64,000 nt of DNA from contig NZ_SJOM01000007.1 in assembly GCF_004762045.1 (NCBI RefSeq), positions 3,833,008 to 3,897,007 of the forward strand, in the 5' to 3' direction. Of this stretch, positions 55,163 to 64,000 are shown piece after piece. Under the pieces are notes generated by a model. That model did not search any database. It saw only the letters and a program-made list of their open reading frames with translations, and was not told the origin of the DNA. How positions within the stretch are numbered: position 1 is the first letter of the stretch; every line of letters begins with the position of its first letter. The translations under genes were made by a program, and so were the position numbers. The DNA comes from Mycobacterium sp. DL99 (GTDB lineage: Bacteria > Actinomycetota > Actinomycetes > Mycobacteriales > Mycobacteriaceae).

Positions 55163-56677
55163 CTACCCGATTGCGGCGCGGACGGCGCCGGCGAACGCAT
55201 CGCCGCGCTGGCCGTAGCCGCTGAACTGATCGAAGGACGCGCCTGCCGGGGCCAGCAACACGGTGTCGCCCGAGGCGGCCAGGCCGCGGGCGACATCGAC
55301 GACCGCCGTCATGACCGCGTCGGAGACCGGACGGTCTGCGACTTCGATCACACGAGTCACATGATCATCAATAGACTCATTTGCCTCAAGCACCCCAGAA
55401 TCCTCCCCCGTCACAACCTCGACGACCGGGACATCCGGGGCGTGTCGCGATAACGCATCGGCAACCATTTGCCGATCCCGCCCGATCAGCACGACCGCAA
55501 CCAGCCGATTCGCCACCTGGCGCACCAACTCATCGACGGAAGCACCCTTCAGCAAGCCCCCGGCGATCCAGACCACCCGGTCGAACGCGGCGATCGAGGC
55601 CTGCGCGGCGTGCGGATTGGTGGCCTTGGAATCGTCGACGTAGCGCACCCCGTCGGCCTCCCCGACCAACTCGGCGCGGTGCCTGCCGACCTGGAACGAC
55701 GCCAGCGCGGCGGCAATTGATTCCGGGGCCACCCCGACGGCACGGGCCAGCGCCGCGGCCGCCAGCGCGTCGAGCACGCCGACCGGCCCGGCCACGCTGA
55801 TCGACGCGGCATCAGCCAACTCGACATCGACACCGAAAGCGCGGTCGACGAGCTTGCCGGCGCGGACGCCGAGCTCGCCGTCGGCGGGCTCGCCCAGGCG
55901 GAATCCGACCCGAACCGCGGCCGTCGCGGTGGGCAGCAGTCCGGCCGCCACCGGATCATCGAGACCCACCACAGCCACCCGGCCGGTAAGCGCCCTGGCC
56001 TTGTCGGCGGCATAGGCGGCCATCGAACCGTGCCAGTCCAGGTGGTCCTCGGCCACGTTCAGCACCACACCGGCATCCGGGCGCAGCGAGGGCGCCCAGT
56101 GCAACTGGAAACTCGACAACTCGACGGCCAGCAACTCCGCGGGCTGATCCAGCACCGCCAGAACGGGATCACCGATGTTGCCGCACAACAGGCTTCGTCG
56201 TCCATCGGCCAGCAGCATCTCGTGCAGCATCGAGGTGGTGGTGGTCTTGCCGTTGGTGCCGGTGACCACCAACCAACGCCGGGGCGGACCGTAGCGGCCT
56301 GCGGCGTCCAACCGCCAGGCCAGCTCGACGTCGCCCCAGATCGGGACACCGGCCTCGGCCGCGGCGGCCAGGACAGCAGCGGTAGGCGGGAAACCCGGGC
56401 TGGTCACCACGAGTGCGTAGTCGGCGATACCGGCGATGGCCCCGGCCGGATCAGTGACCGCGGTGCCCTGCTCGGCGTACACCTGCAGGGCCTCGGGACG
56501 GTCATCGCACAACGTCGCAGCGACCCCCAGCGGTGCCAGCGCGGTCAATACGGCGCGTCCGGTAACCCCCGCACCGGCGACCAACACCGGAGCCCCAGGG
56601 GTCAGCAGCGACAACAACCCCTCTTCCTCCTCGCGTGCGGGAAGCCCCTGGTCGTCACCGTCCATCGGGCCGGCCAT
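55163..56677 (-). CDS. murD: UDP-N-acetylmuramoyl-L-alanine--D-glutamate ligase
   Basis: Adds D-Glu to the stem. 504 aa. ATP loop VVTGTNGKTTTTSML, Mg/carbamoyl-Lys region, ELSSFQLHWAPSLRPD, NVAEDHLDWHGSM, YVDDSKATNPHAA and LLAPAGASFDQFSGY. ATG 56677 (MAGPMDGDDQG) is one base past the mraY stop; an N-terminal extension precedes the family's GAPVLVAGAGVTG. Residues around GVLEANESIDDHVTRV differ from M. tuberculosis and are AT-rich. Confidence 0.95.
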   Translation of the reverse strand: MAGPMDGDDQGLPAREEEEGLLSLLTPGAPVLVAGAGVTGRAVLTALAPLGVAATLCDDRPEALQVYAEQGTAVTDPAGAIAGIADYALVVTSPGFPPTAAVLAAAAEAGVPIWGDVELAWRLDAAGRYGPPRRWLVVTGTNGKTTTTSMLHEMLLADGRRSLLCGNIGDPVLAVLDQPAELLAVELSSFQLHWAPSLRPDAGVVLNVAEDHLDWHGSMAAYAADKARALTGRVAVVGLDDPVAAGLLPTATAAVRVGFRLGEPADGELGVRAGKLVDRAFGVDVELADAASISVAGPVGVLDALAAAALARAVGVAPESIAAALASFQVGRHRAELVGEADGVRYVDDSKATNPHAAQASIAAFDRVVWIAGGLLKGASVDELVRQVANRLVAVVLIGRDRQMVADALSRHAPDVPVVEVVTGEDSGVLEANESIDDHVTRVIEVADRPVSDAVMTAVVDVARGLAASGDTVLLAPAGASFDQFSGYGQRGDAFAGAVRAAIG

Positions 56678-56678
56678 G

Positions 56679-57758
56679 TCAGGCCCCGACTGCGGTGAGC
56701 CACTCGCTGTAGAACAGGGCCACACCCAGACCGCAGGCGATCGCCGTCAGCAGCCAGAACCGGATGATGACCGTGGTCTCGGCCCAACCCACCAACTCGA
56801 AATGGTGATGGAACGGCGCCATCCGGAACACCCGGCGGCCCGTGGTGCGGAACGTCAGGATCTGCACCACCACCGAGGTCACCTCGGCCACGAACAGCGC
56901 GCCCAGCACCACCGCGAGGATCTCGGTGCGGCTCGTCACCGACAGCCCGGCGATGATGCCACCAAGAGCCAGCGAGCCTGTGTCGCCCATGAAGATCTTG
57001 GCCGGCGCGGCATTCCACCACAGGAAGCCGATACACGCGCCCGCCGTCGCGGCCGCGATGATCGCCAGGTCCAGCGGATCGCGCACGTTGTAGCAGCCCA
57101 GGCCCGGCGCCGTCGCGCAGGCGTTGCGGTACTGCCAGAACGTGATCAACACGTAGGCCGCCGTGACCATCGCCATCGCGCCCGCCGCCAGTCCGTCCAG
57201 ACCGTCGGTGAAGTTCACCGCGTTGGACCAGGCACTGACGATCACCACGCAGAACAGCACGAACACCCACGACGCCAATGTCACCGTGGCGATCTCACGG
57301 ACATACGACAGTTCCGGGCTGCCCGGGGTGAGCCCGTTCCCGTTGCGGAACTGCAGCACCAGCACGCCGAACAACACCGCCGCGGTCAGCTGCCCGACGG
57401 TTTTGGCGGTCTTGTTCAGACCCAGATTGCGCGAGCGCCGGAGCTTGATCAGGTCGTCGACAAAACCGACCAGGCCGAGCATCGTGGCCAGCCCCAGCAC
57501 CAGCAGCCCCGATGCCGACGGGCCGTCGCCGCCCAGCGCCACCCCGACCAGATGGGTGCCCAGGTATCCCGCCCAGATGCCGGCCACGATGGCCACGCCA
57601 CCCATCGACGGCGTCCCGCGCTTCTTGGCGTGACTGGCGGGACCGTCCTCGCGGATCTCATGGCCGAGCCCACGCTTGGTGAACAGCCGGATCAACGCGG
57701 GAGTCAGCAGGATCGAGACCGTCAGAGCGATGCCGACGGCAATCAGAATGAGCTTCAT
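56679..57758 (-). CDS. mraY: phospho-N-acetylmuramoyl-pentapeptide transferase
   Basis: Makes lipid I from UDP-MurNAc-pentapeptide and decaprenyl phosphate in the membrane. 359 aa, about ten helices. Conserved: the Mg site SNAVNFTDGLDGLAAG, NAAPAKIFMGDTGSLALGG, and MAPFHHHFELVGWAE. Early GPASHAKKRGTPSMGG is the Lys/Arg loop. Stop overlaps with murD and start with murF (ATGA). Confidence 0.97.
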   Translation of the reverse strand: MKLILIAVGIALTVSILLTPALIRLFTKRGLGHEIREDGPASHAKKRGTPSMGGVAIVAGIWAGYLGTHLVGVALGGDGPSASGLLVLGLATMLGLVGFVDDLIKLRRSRNLGLNKTAKTVGQLTAAVLFGVLVLQFRNGNGLTPGSPELSYVREIATVTLASWVFVLFCVVIVSAWSNAVNFTDGLDGLAAGAMAMVTAAYVLITFWQYRNACATAPGLGCYNVRDPLDLAIIAAATAGACIGFLWWNAAPAKIFMGDTGSLALGGIIAGLSVTSRTEILAVVLGALFVAEVTSVVVQILTFRTTGRRVFRMAPFHHHFELVGWAETTVIIRFWLLTAIACGLGVALFYSEWLTAVGA

Positions 57759-59317
57759 AGGGCGGCATCCCCGTCTGCGTCCGGACCGGCCGCGGCAACC
57801 AGCGAGTCTGCGAGGGCACCCAATCCCACCGAGTTGGATGCCTTCACCAGCACCACGTCCCCCGGCTGCAGTTCAGCCTGCAACAGGGCCAGCGCGGCAT
57901 CGGCGTCGTCGACCATCGTGGACTCAGATCCCCACGAACCCTCCATCACCGCGCCATGGTGCATGGCGTTCATAGTCCTCCCGGTTCCGACGACGATTAA
58001 CCGAGACACATCTAAGCGCACCGCGAACCGTCCGATGGCGTCGTGCTCGGTTATGGCGTCGTCGCCGAGTTCAGCCATCTCGCCCAACACTGCCCAGCTG
58101 CGGCGCTTCCCACCCGCCTCACCGGCGAGTTCACCTGCTGCATCTCCGGCAGGCCGGCGCGCCATCCACGCCAGTGCCTTCAAACCGGCGCGCATCGAAT
58201 CCGGGTTGGCGTTGTAGGCATCGTTGATCACCGTCACACCGTCGGCACGGGTGGCGACCTGCATCCGGTGCCGCGAGACCGGGCCGGCGCCGCCCAGCGC
58301 CGTGGCCACCTGATCCAGGCCGGCGCCGCACTGCAGCGCGACCGCCGCCGCGCACAGCGCATTGCCGACCTGGTGATCGCCGTGCACCGCCAGTGCCACT
58401 TCGGTCTGTTCGCCGCCGGCGTGCAGGGTGAACCGCGGACGCGCCAGAGCATCGAGGGCGACCGGGCCGGCCCACACGTCGACCTCGGAGCCGGGCTCAC
58501 GCGACACCCGCACCACGCGGGCCGCGGTCTTACCGGCCATCGCCGCGACGGCGGTGTCGTCGACGTTGAGGATCACCACGCCAGAGGCCGGAACAGCTTG
58601 CGGCAACTCGGCTTTGGTGTTCGCAATGGCCTCACGCGAGCCGAACTCGCCGAGGTGGGCGGTGCCCACGTTGAGCACCACCGCGATCTGCGGCGGAGCG
58701 ATCGCGGCCAGGGCGGCGATATTGCCCGGGTGCCGGGCCGACATCTCCAGGATCAGGTAATCGGTCTCGGGCGTGGCGCGCAGCACCGTCCACGGATGCC
58801 CCAGCTCGTTGTTGAACGAGCCCGGCGGCGCAATGACCTGCCCGAGCGGCTCCAGCACCGCGGCCAGTAGATCCTTGGTCGAGGTCTTGCCGGAGGATCC
58901 GGTCACCCCGATGATCGTCAGGCCGCCGGCGACGAGCTCGGCGGCCACCGCCGCCGCGAGCTTGGCCAGCGCGGCCAGCACCGCGGCACCGGAACCGTCG
59001 GTATCGAATTCCAAAGCGCCCGAAGAAACATCGACGCCCCCGGCGGAGCCGCTGGGCTTCTTCACGATGATGGCAGGCACCCCGACCGGGCGTGCGGCCA
59101 GCACCGCAGCGGCCCCGGACGCCACCGCCGAGGCGGCGAAGTCATGGCCGTCGGAGCGTGCGCCGGGCAACGCCAGGAACAATCCGCCCGGGCCGATCGC
59201 GCGGGAGTCGAATTCGACGGTGCCGGTGATGCGGGTCGCAGCGGCCTCTTCGGCAGTGATGTCGGCCAACTCGCCGCCGACGATCTCGGCGATCCTGGCG
59301 ATGGTCATCTCGATCAC
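57755..59317 (-). CDS. murF: UDP-N-acetylmuramoyl-tripeptide--D-alanyl-D-alanine ligase
   Basis: Adds D-Ala-D-Ala, completing the pentapeptide. 520 aa. N-terminal uridine-binding domain FDSRAIGPGGLFLALPGARSDGH, ATP loop VTGSSGKTSTKDLLA, PGSFNNELGHPWTVL and LEMSARHPGNIAAL, and INDAYNANPDSMRAGL. GTG 59317 overlaps the murE stop by GTGA. C-terminal insert GDAAGELAGEAGGKRR is a low-complexity loop. Confidence 0.97.
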   Translation of the reverse strand: MIEMTIARIAEIVGGELADITAEEAAATRITGTVEFDSRAIGPGGLFLALPGARSDGHDFAASAVASGAAAVLAARPVGVPAIIVKKPSGSAGGVDVSSGALEFDTDGSGAAVLAALAKLAAAVAAELVAGGLTIIGVTGSSGKTSTKDLLAAVLEPLGQVIAPPGSFNNELGHPWTVLRATPETDYLILEMSARHPGNIAALAAIAPPQIAVVLNVGTAHLGEFGSREAIANTKAELPQAVPASGVVILNVDDTAVAAMAGKTAARVVRVSREPGSEVDVWAGPVALDALARPRFTLHAGGEQTEVALAVHGDHQVGNALCAAAVALQCGAGLDQVATALGGAGPVSRHRMQVATRADGVTVINDAYNANPDSMRAGLKALAWMARRPAGDAAGELAGEAGGKRRSWAVLGEMAELGDDAITEHDAIGRFAVRLDVSRLIVVGTGRTMNAMHHGAVMEGSWGSESTMVDDADAALALLQAELQPGDVVLVKASNSVGLGALADSLVAAAGPDADGDAAL

Positions 59318-60855
59318 GTGCCCGACTCCCCTGACTTGAGTGCCTCCAACGCCGCCGCCAACTCGTCTCGGTCATCGAACGGCCGGGTGTGGCCGCCACC
59401 GGTCTGCCCGCTCTCGTGGCCCTTTCCGGCGATCAGCACGATGTCGCCGGGACCGGCCCAGGCCACCGCACGCTCGATCGCCGCGCGCCGGTCACCGACC
59501 TCCACGATCTCGGCACCGGCGGTTGCTTCGGCCGCGCCGGCCACGATCGCCGCCCGAATCAGTGCGGGGTCCTCGTCCCGGGGATTGTCGTCGGTGACGA
59601 CGACGAGATCCGCGAGTTCGGCCGCGACCCGCCCCATCGGCGCGCGCTTGCCGGTATCCCGGTTGCCCCCGGCCCCGAACACCACCGCGATGCGCTGCGG
59701 GCCCGATCCCCGGAGGGTCTCCAGCACTGCCTGCAGTGCGCCGGGTTTGTGCGCGTAGTCGACCAGAGCCAGGAAGGGCTGCCCACGGTCGATCGGCTGC
59801 AGCCGGCCCGGCACGGTCGCCGTACTCAGTCCCGGAGCCGCATGTTCGGGCGACACCCCGGCCCCGTCCAGCAGTGCGACCGCCAGGGCCGCGTTGGCGA
59901 TGTTGTATCCGCCGGTCAGCCCGATCCGAAGCTCGTGGGACACCCCGGCGGGGTCGACGAGGGTGAACTCCTGAGATCCGACGCCGACCGCCGTGATGTC
60001 CCGGGCCTGCCAGTCAGCCGCGGCGCCCGTGGCGCTGACGGTTGTCACCTTCTCGGCCCGGCGGGCCATCGCCGCGCCCGCGTCGTCGTCGACACAGACC
60101 ACCGCCGCCGCGGCGTGGTTGCGCGAACCGGCATCGAACAGCCGGGCCTTGGCCTCGAAGTAGTCCTGCATCGTCGGATGGAAATCCAGGTGATCGCGCG
60201 AGAGGTTCGTGAACCCGCCGAGCGCAAATACGATCCCGTCGACGCGGCCCAGCGTCAGCGCGTGGCTCGACACTTCCATCACCACGGTGTCGACGCCGCT
60301 TTCGACCATCACGGCCAACAGCGCCTGCAGATCCGGCGCCTCCGGGGTGGTCAGCGCGCTCGGCAGATCGCGTCCGGCGATGCGCACCCCCACCGTGCCG
60401 ATCAGTCCGGCCACCCGGCCCGCGGCCCGCAGCCCGGCCTCGACCAGATAGGTCGTGGTGGTCTTTCCCGAGGTTCCGGTGACCCCGATGACCGTCAACC
60501 GCTCGGAAGGACGCCCGTACACCTCCGCCGCCACCTCACCGAGCACCGAACGAGGGTCAGGGTGAATCATGACCGGGACGTCGAGCCCACCAAGTTCAGC
60601 GGCGCCGGCAGCGTCGGTGAGCACCGCCACCGCGCCGGCGGTGACCGCGTCGGCCGCATAGCGTGCGCCGTGCACCGCCGCACCTGGCAGCGCGGCGAAA
60701 AGATCCCCCGGCTGGGCGTCCTGACCCCGCAGGGTCACTCCTGTAACCCGAAGTTCCGGTAGGGGATTTCCGGTAGCGGCTACCGCTTGAACCTGTTCGG
60801 CGAGCGGCACGAGGTATTGGCCGGCGGGACGGCTGGGACGCAGCTTCATGGCCAT
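59314..60855 (-). CDS. murE: UDP-N-acetylmuramoyl-tripeptide synthetase (meso-DAP-adding)
   Basis: Adds meso-diaminopimelate to UDP-MurNAc-L-Ala-D-Glu. 513 aa. DSR-type region replaced by GVTLRGQDAQPGDLFAALPG, ATP loop GVTGTSGKTTTTYLVEAG, EVSSHALTLGRVDG, NLSRDHLDFHPTM, and the DAP specificity motif DDNPRDEDP. ATG 60855; an ATG two codons in is also possible. 52 bp separate it from pbpB, the largest gap in this run. Confidence 0.97.
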   Translation of the reverse strand: MAMKLRPSRPAGQYLVPLAEQVQAVAATGNPLPELRVTGVTLRGQDAQPGDLFAALPGAAVHGARYAADAVTAGAVAVLTDAAGAAELGGLDVPVMIHPDPRSVLGEVAAEVYGRPSERLTVIGVTGTSGKTTTTYLVEAGLRAAGRVAGLIGTVGVRIAGRDLPSALTTPEAPDLQALLAVMVESGVDTVVMEVSSHALTLGRVDGIVFALGGFTNLSRDHLDFHPTMQDYFEAKARLFDAGSRNHAAAAVVCVDDDAGAAMARRAEKVTTVSATGAAADWQARDITAVGVGSQEFTLVDPAGVSHELRIGLTGGYNIANAALAVALLDGAGVSPEHAAPGLSTATVPGRLQPIDRGQPFLALVDYAHKPGALQAVLETLRGSGPQRIAVVFGAGGNRDTGKRAPMGRVAAELADLVVVTDDNPRDEDPALIRAAIVAGAAEATAGAEIVEVGDRRAAIERAVAWAGPGDIVLIAGKGHESGQTGGGHTRPFDDRDELAAALEALKSGESGT

Positions 60856-60907
60856 GCCACAGTACCCATCTGCGGTCCGCCGACCGCACCACCCACGACT
60901 ATCCCGG

Positions 60908-62836
60908 TCAGGTCGCCTGCAGGGTCAACCGCGGCCCCGGATCAGCCGACAACGGAACGTTGTGACGTTGCAGCAGCCACGAGGCGATGTTGTGGAACAG
61001 CGGCGCCGCCGAGGATCCCGGCGAGCCGTCCGCCGCGCGGTGCGGCGCGTCCATCATGATGCCGACGACGTAGCGCGGATCGTCCGCAGGCGCCATGCCG
61101 GCGAAGGTGATCCAGTAGACGTCGTCGTAGTAGCAGCCGCACGCCGGATTGATCTGCTGTGCGGTACCCGTCTTGCCGGCGATCTGGTAACCCTCGACCG
61201 CGGCCTGCGGGCCGGTGCCCTGCTGATAGCCCATCGGGTCGCGCTGCACGATGGCGCGGAACATGTTCCGCACCGTTCGGGCCGTCTCAGGTGTCACCAC
61301 CCGGACCCCTTCCGGGCGCGCCTCATCGGTGCGGGTGCCATCCGGCGCGATGGTGGACTTGATGATCCGCGGCGGTATCCGCACCCCGTCATTGGCGATG
61401 GCTTGATACATCCCGGTCATCTGCAGCAGCGTCATCGAAAGACCCTGCCCGATCGGCAGGTTGGAGAATGAGCTGCCCGACCACTGGTCGATGGGCGGTA
61501 CCAGGCCCGAGCTCTCACCGGGCAGACCGACACCGGTGCGCTGACCGAGCCCGAACCGGCGGACCATGTCGTAGAACCGATCGGGGCCGACCCGCTGAGC
61601 CAGCATCAGGGTGCCGACGTTCGACGACTTCCCGAACACCCCGGTCATCGTGTACGGCATCACGCCGTGGTTCCACGCGTCGCGGACCGTGACGCCGCCC
61701 ATGTCGATCGAGCCGGGCACCTGCAGGACCTCGTCCGGATTGGCCAGCCCGTACTCGATCGCCGCGGAGGCGGTGATGATCTTGTTCACCGAACCGGGTT
61801 CGAACGGCGAGGACACCGGCAGGTTGCCCATCTGCCGGCTCTCCTGCCGACCCAGATCCTGGCTCGGGTCGAACGTGTTGTCGTTCGATATCGCCAGCAC
61901 CTCACCGGATTTCGCATCCAGCACCACCGCGGAGACATTCTTCGCCCCGGAGGCGTCCTTGGCCTGCTGCACCTGCTGCTGGACGTAGTACTGGATGTCG
62001 TCGTCGAGTGTCAGCTGCACCGTGGATCCGTTGACCGCGTCGTGCCGATTGCGGTAGCTGCCCGGGATCACCACGCCGTCCGAACCGCGGTCGTAGGTGA
62101 CCGAACCGTCGGAGCCGGCCAACACCGCGTCGAGCGAATCCTCCAACCCGAGCAGACCGTGGCCATCCCAGTCGATCCCACCGACGATGTTGGCAGCCAG
62201 CGAACCGCCCGGGTACTGCCGAAGATCCTGACGCTCGGCACCGACCTCGGGAAACTTGTCCATGATCGCGCCGGCGATCGAGGGATCGACCGCGCGGGCC
62301 AGATAGACGAAGGTTTCGTTGCTCCTGAGTTTCTTGAGCACGGTCTTGAAATCGGGCCGGTTGTCCAGCCGGGTGGCGATCTCCTTGGCGATCTCGGTGA
62401 GCCGGTGATCCGGATCGGGTGCCTCACTCGATTTGGCCTTGGCCTCGGCGAGTTGCTTGCGAACCCGGACCGGCTGGAAGGTCAGCGCCTTGGCCTCGAT
62501 GGTGAATGCCAGCTTGTCATCGTTGCGATCGACGATGCTCCCCCGCATGGCCGGGTTCACATCGGTGACCTTGAGCTGGCTGGCCGCCTCGGCGCGCAGA
62601 CCCGCCGCCCTGGGCACCTGAAGGCTGAACAACTGCGCGGCCGCGATCACCAACACCGCAAGCATGACCAGGTTGCCGGTACGGTGCCGGAACACGAAAG
62701 ACGAACTGCGCAAACCTGTTTCGGGTGCGGCAACCCGGGTGCGGCGAACCCCGGCCTCATGCCCCGGCCCGGGCGAGGCCTTCTTGGCCCGCTGCGGCTT
62801 CGGCGACTGGCCCTGGCGGCCCGGGCGGCGGTTCAT
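60908..62836 (-). CDS. pbpB: penicillin-binding protein PbpB (FtsI, PBP3), septal transpeptidase
   Basis: Divisome class B PBP crosslinking septal peptidoglycan. 642 aa. Basic cytosolic N-terminus (about 45 residues), one membrane helix (LVMLAVLVIAAAQLF), dimerisation domain with RGSIVDRNDDKLAF, then transpeptidase motifs SVNK (SxxK, in EPGSVNKII), SSN (in GKSSNVGTL) and KTGTAQ. It partners FtsW. The start overlaps the ftsL-like stop (ATGA). Confidence 0.97.
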   Translation of the reverse strand: MNRRPGRQGQSPKPQRAKKASPGPGHEAGVRRTRVAAPETGLRSSSFVFRHRTGNLVMLAVLVIAAAQLFSLQVPRAAGLRAEAASQLKVTDVNPAMRGSIVDRNDDKLAFTIEAKALTFQPVRVRKQLAEAKAKSSEAPDPDHRLTEIAKEIATRLDNRPDFKTVLKKLRSNETFVYLARAVDPSIAGAIMDKFPEVGAERQDLRQYPGGSLAANIVGGIDWDGHGLLGLEDSLDAVLAGSDGSVTYDRGSDGVVIPGSYRNRHDAVNGSTVQLTLDDDIQYYVQQQVQQAKDASGAKNVSAVVLDAKSGEVLAISNDNTFDPSQDLGRQESRQMGNLPVSSPFEPGSVNKIITASAAIEYGLANPDEVLQVPGSIDMGGVTVRDAWNHGVMPYTMTGVFGKSSNVGTLMLAQRVGPDRFYDMVRRFGLGQRTGVGLPGESSGLVPPIDQWSGSSFSNLPIGQGLSMTLLQMTGMYQAIANDGVRIPPRIIKSTIAPDGTRTDEARPEGVRVVTPETARTVRNMFRAIVQRDPMGYQQGTGPQAAVEGYQIAGKTGTAQQINPACGCYYDDVYWITFAGMAPADDPRYVVGIMMDAPHRAADGSPGSSAAPLFHNIASWLLQRHNVPLSADPGPRLTLQAT

Positions 62837-63975
62837 GCGGCGGGCGCCGGGGCGCTGACGGCGACGGCCGGGGCATGCACCGCCGGCGCCGCCGGCGGGC
62901 TGAACTGTTCCAGCGGGACCGCGGGTCCCGGTGCGGCCGGTGCCGGCGCGGCCGGTCCGGGCAGGATCGGTACACCGGCGGCGGGCAGATGCGTCGGATC
63001 GGTCACCACCTGCGGTGCGAGCTGCGCCGGGTCAGCGGGAACAGGCCCCGGCGCGGGGGCTGCCAGCGGAGCCGGCGCAGGAGCCGCGAGCACGTCCGGT
63101 GCGGGACCGGCCGACGGGCCCACCGGGACGGGCCCGGGCACCGGCGGCACGGCACCCGGCACCCCGTGGGGCGCGTCGGCCTGAGGAACCGGAATACCCG
63201 GTAGCGCAGGGGAACCCGCACGGGGCGTCCGTACTGTCAGCTCGCGTGGATCGAGCACCCGCGGCGCCGGAGGTGCAGGCGGGGCCGGCGGGGCCTCCTC
63301 CGGCAGCGGCGTGTTCAGCGGAGGCGGCGGCACGCCTTCGGCAGGCTTGGGGGTCCCGACGACGGTCCAGTTACCGGCCGCATCCTGCACCAGATGTGCG
63401 GTGTCGCGCGACGGGATCATCCCCAGGTTGCGGGCAGACTCAGCCAGCGCCGGAGCGGCCTGCGCCTCGAGCACATCGCGTTCCAGCGCCTCTTTCTGTT
63501 GCAGCAGGCCCTGATTCACCAGGCGAGCGTGGCCCAGCTGGTAAGACCGCTCGGCCGAACCGGTGGACAGCCACAGGGTGACCGCCAGTCCGACGCCCAG
63601 CGCCGCGATCACCAGAACGACGAACGGGACCCGGGAGATCAGCACCCGCGGATTGAGCTCGATCGAGGCCAGCCGGACCAGAAGACGTTCCCGCAGCCGG
63701 ACCCGCAGTGGCGGGCGGACAACCTTGGGAGCCTTGGCCTTACGCGCCTTCGCCCGGGCCTTCGCCTGGCTGGTGCTCTTGGGCCGGGCCGGCCGGGTGC
63801 CCGGACGCTGAATCGGTCCGGCACTCGGTGCGGTCCGCGCGGGGCGCTGCTCGGCGCCCGGCCGACGCTTGCGCGGCGGAGCCTGCTCGGCGCGCCGCCC
63901 GCCACCTCGCGCGGGTTGACGCACCGGACGCCTGCGATCTGCCTCACGCAGCTGTTCGGGTCGCTTCACCTTCAT
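62833..63975 (-). CDS. ftsL: FtsL-like proline/alanine-rich divisome protein (Rv2164c)
   Basis: 380-aa bitopic protein. Basic cytosolic N-terminus of about 115 residues (KRPEQLREADRRRP; repeated KARAKARKAKAPK), one membrane helix (VPFVVLVIAALGVGLAVTLWL), a coiled-coil leucine-zipper segment LVNQGLLQQKEALERDVLEAQ typical of FtsL, then an extracytoplasmic tail of nearly 180 residues extremely rich in Pro and Ala with repeats of PAPAPLAAPAPGP type. Known in mycobacteria as the FtsL equivalent. GGGGAAGGGGG lies just upstream of the start. Confidence 0.88.
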   Translation of the reverse strand: MKVKRPEQLREADRRRPVRQPARGGGRRAEQAPPRKRRPGAEQRPARTAPSAGPIQRPGTRPARPKSTSQAKARAKARKAKAPKVVRPPLRVRLRERLLVRLASIELNPRVLISRVPFVVLVIAALGVGLAVTLWLSTGSAERSYQLGHARLVNQGLLQQKEALERDVLEAQAAPALAESARNLGMIPSRDTAHLVQDAAGNWTVVGTPKPAEGVPPPPLNTPLPEEAPPAPPAPPAPRVLDPRELTVRTPRAGSPALPGIPVPQADAPHGVPGAVPPVPGPVPVGPSAGPAPDVLAAPAPAPLAAPAPGPVPADPAQLAPQVVTDPTHLPAAGVPILPGPAAPAPAAPGPAVPLEQFSPPAAPAVHAPAVAVSAPAPAA

Positions 63976-64000
63976 GAGTTGCCCCCTTCCCCCACCTTTT
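63972..64000 (-). CDS. possible 3' end of rsmH (mraW), edge of window
   Basis: The last 29 bases read, on the minus strand, an open frame KVGEGGNS ending in a TGA that overlaps the ftsL start as ATGA. The next gene in mycobacterial dcw clusters is the 16S rRNA methyltransferase rsmH, so this is probably its C-terminus; too short to prove. Confidence 0.3.

Overview
The window is a high-GC actinobacterial chromosome segment, almost certainly from a rapidly growing Mycobacterium (Mycolicibacterium-type). The evidence is mycothiol ligase MshC, Wag31, a DUF3090/SCO1664 pair, meso-DAP-type MurE, and gene order that follows the M. tuberculosis block hisE (Rv2122c) to Rv2164c. GlcP-like and NasN-like genes recall M. 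smegmatis. No species can be named from sequence alone.

Layout. 1-4.3 kb: the 5' end of hisG, hisE, a small unknown protein, a glucose-type MFS permease, a HAD phosphatase and an NmrA-like protein. 4.3-8.5 kb: a proteobacterial-type cobalamin methionine synthase (metH) behind a probable S-adenosylhomocysteine riboswitch. Just upstream lies a decayed fragment of a different, M. tuberculosis-type metH. 8.5-22.4 kb: the conserved backbone of PAC2, SDR, mshC, cysQ, a secreted hydrolase, the DUF3090 group, uppP, lppL-DUF-pyrD, a PEBP protein and an M20 peptidase, ending in tRNA-Leu(GAG) and two terminators.

22.5-43.6 kb is accessory relative to the M. tuberculosis order. It holds a winged-helix/subtilase plus alpha/beta-hydrolase pair; a divergent two-gene operon of alpha-dioxygenase-like haem peroxidase and catalase-like fatty-acid hydroperoxidase; a LATE-DOMAIN ATPase/LuxR regulator (large LuxR family); a single-chain NasN-type nitrate reductase; a universal stress protein; a TctABC tricarboxylate transporter with a CitA/CitB-like two-component system; a P450; and an amidotransferase.

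43.7-64 kb returns to the backbone: a phosphoribosyltransferase, a membrane protein, wag31, a YggT protein, sepF, yggS, pgeF, then the dcw cell-wall/division cluster (ftsZ, ftsQ, murC, murG, ftsW, murD, mraY, murF, murE, pbpB, ftsL-like), all on the minus strand with mostly 4-base start/stop overlaps. The last bases may be the end of rsmH.

The most interesting parts are the metH locus (riboswitch, SD-sequestering hairpin and relic of the displaced gene), the putative bacterial oxylipin operon, and the winged-helix subtilase cassette. Apart from 8082-8528, no stretch above 300 bases lacks a gene.
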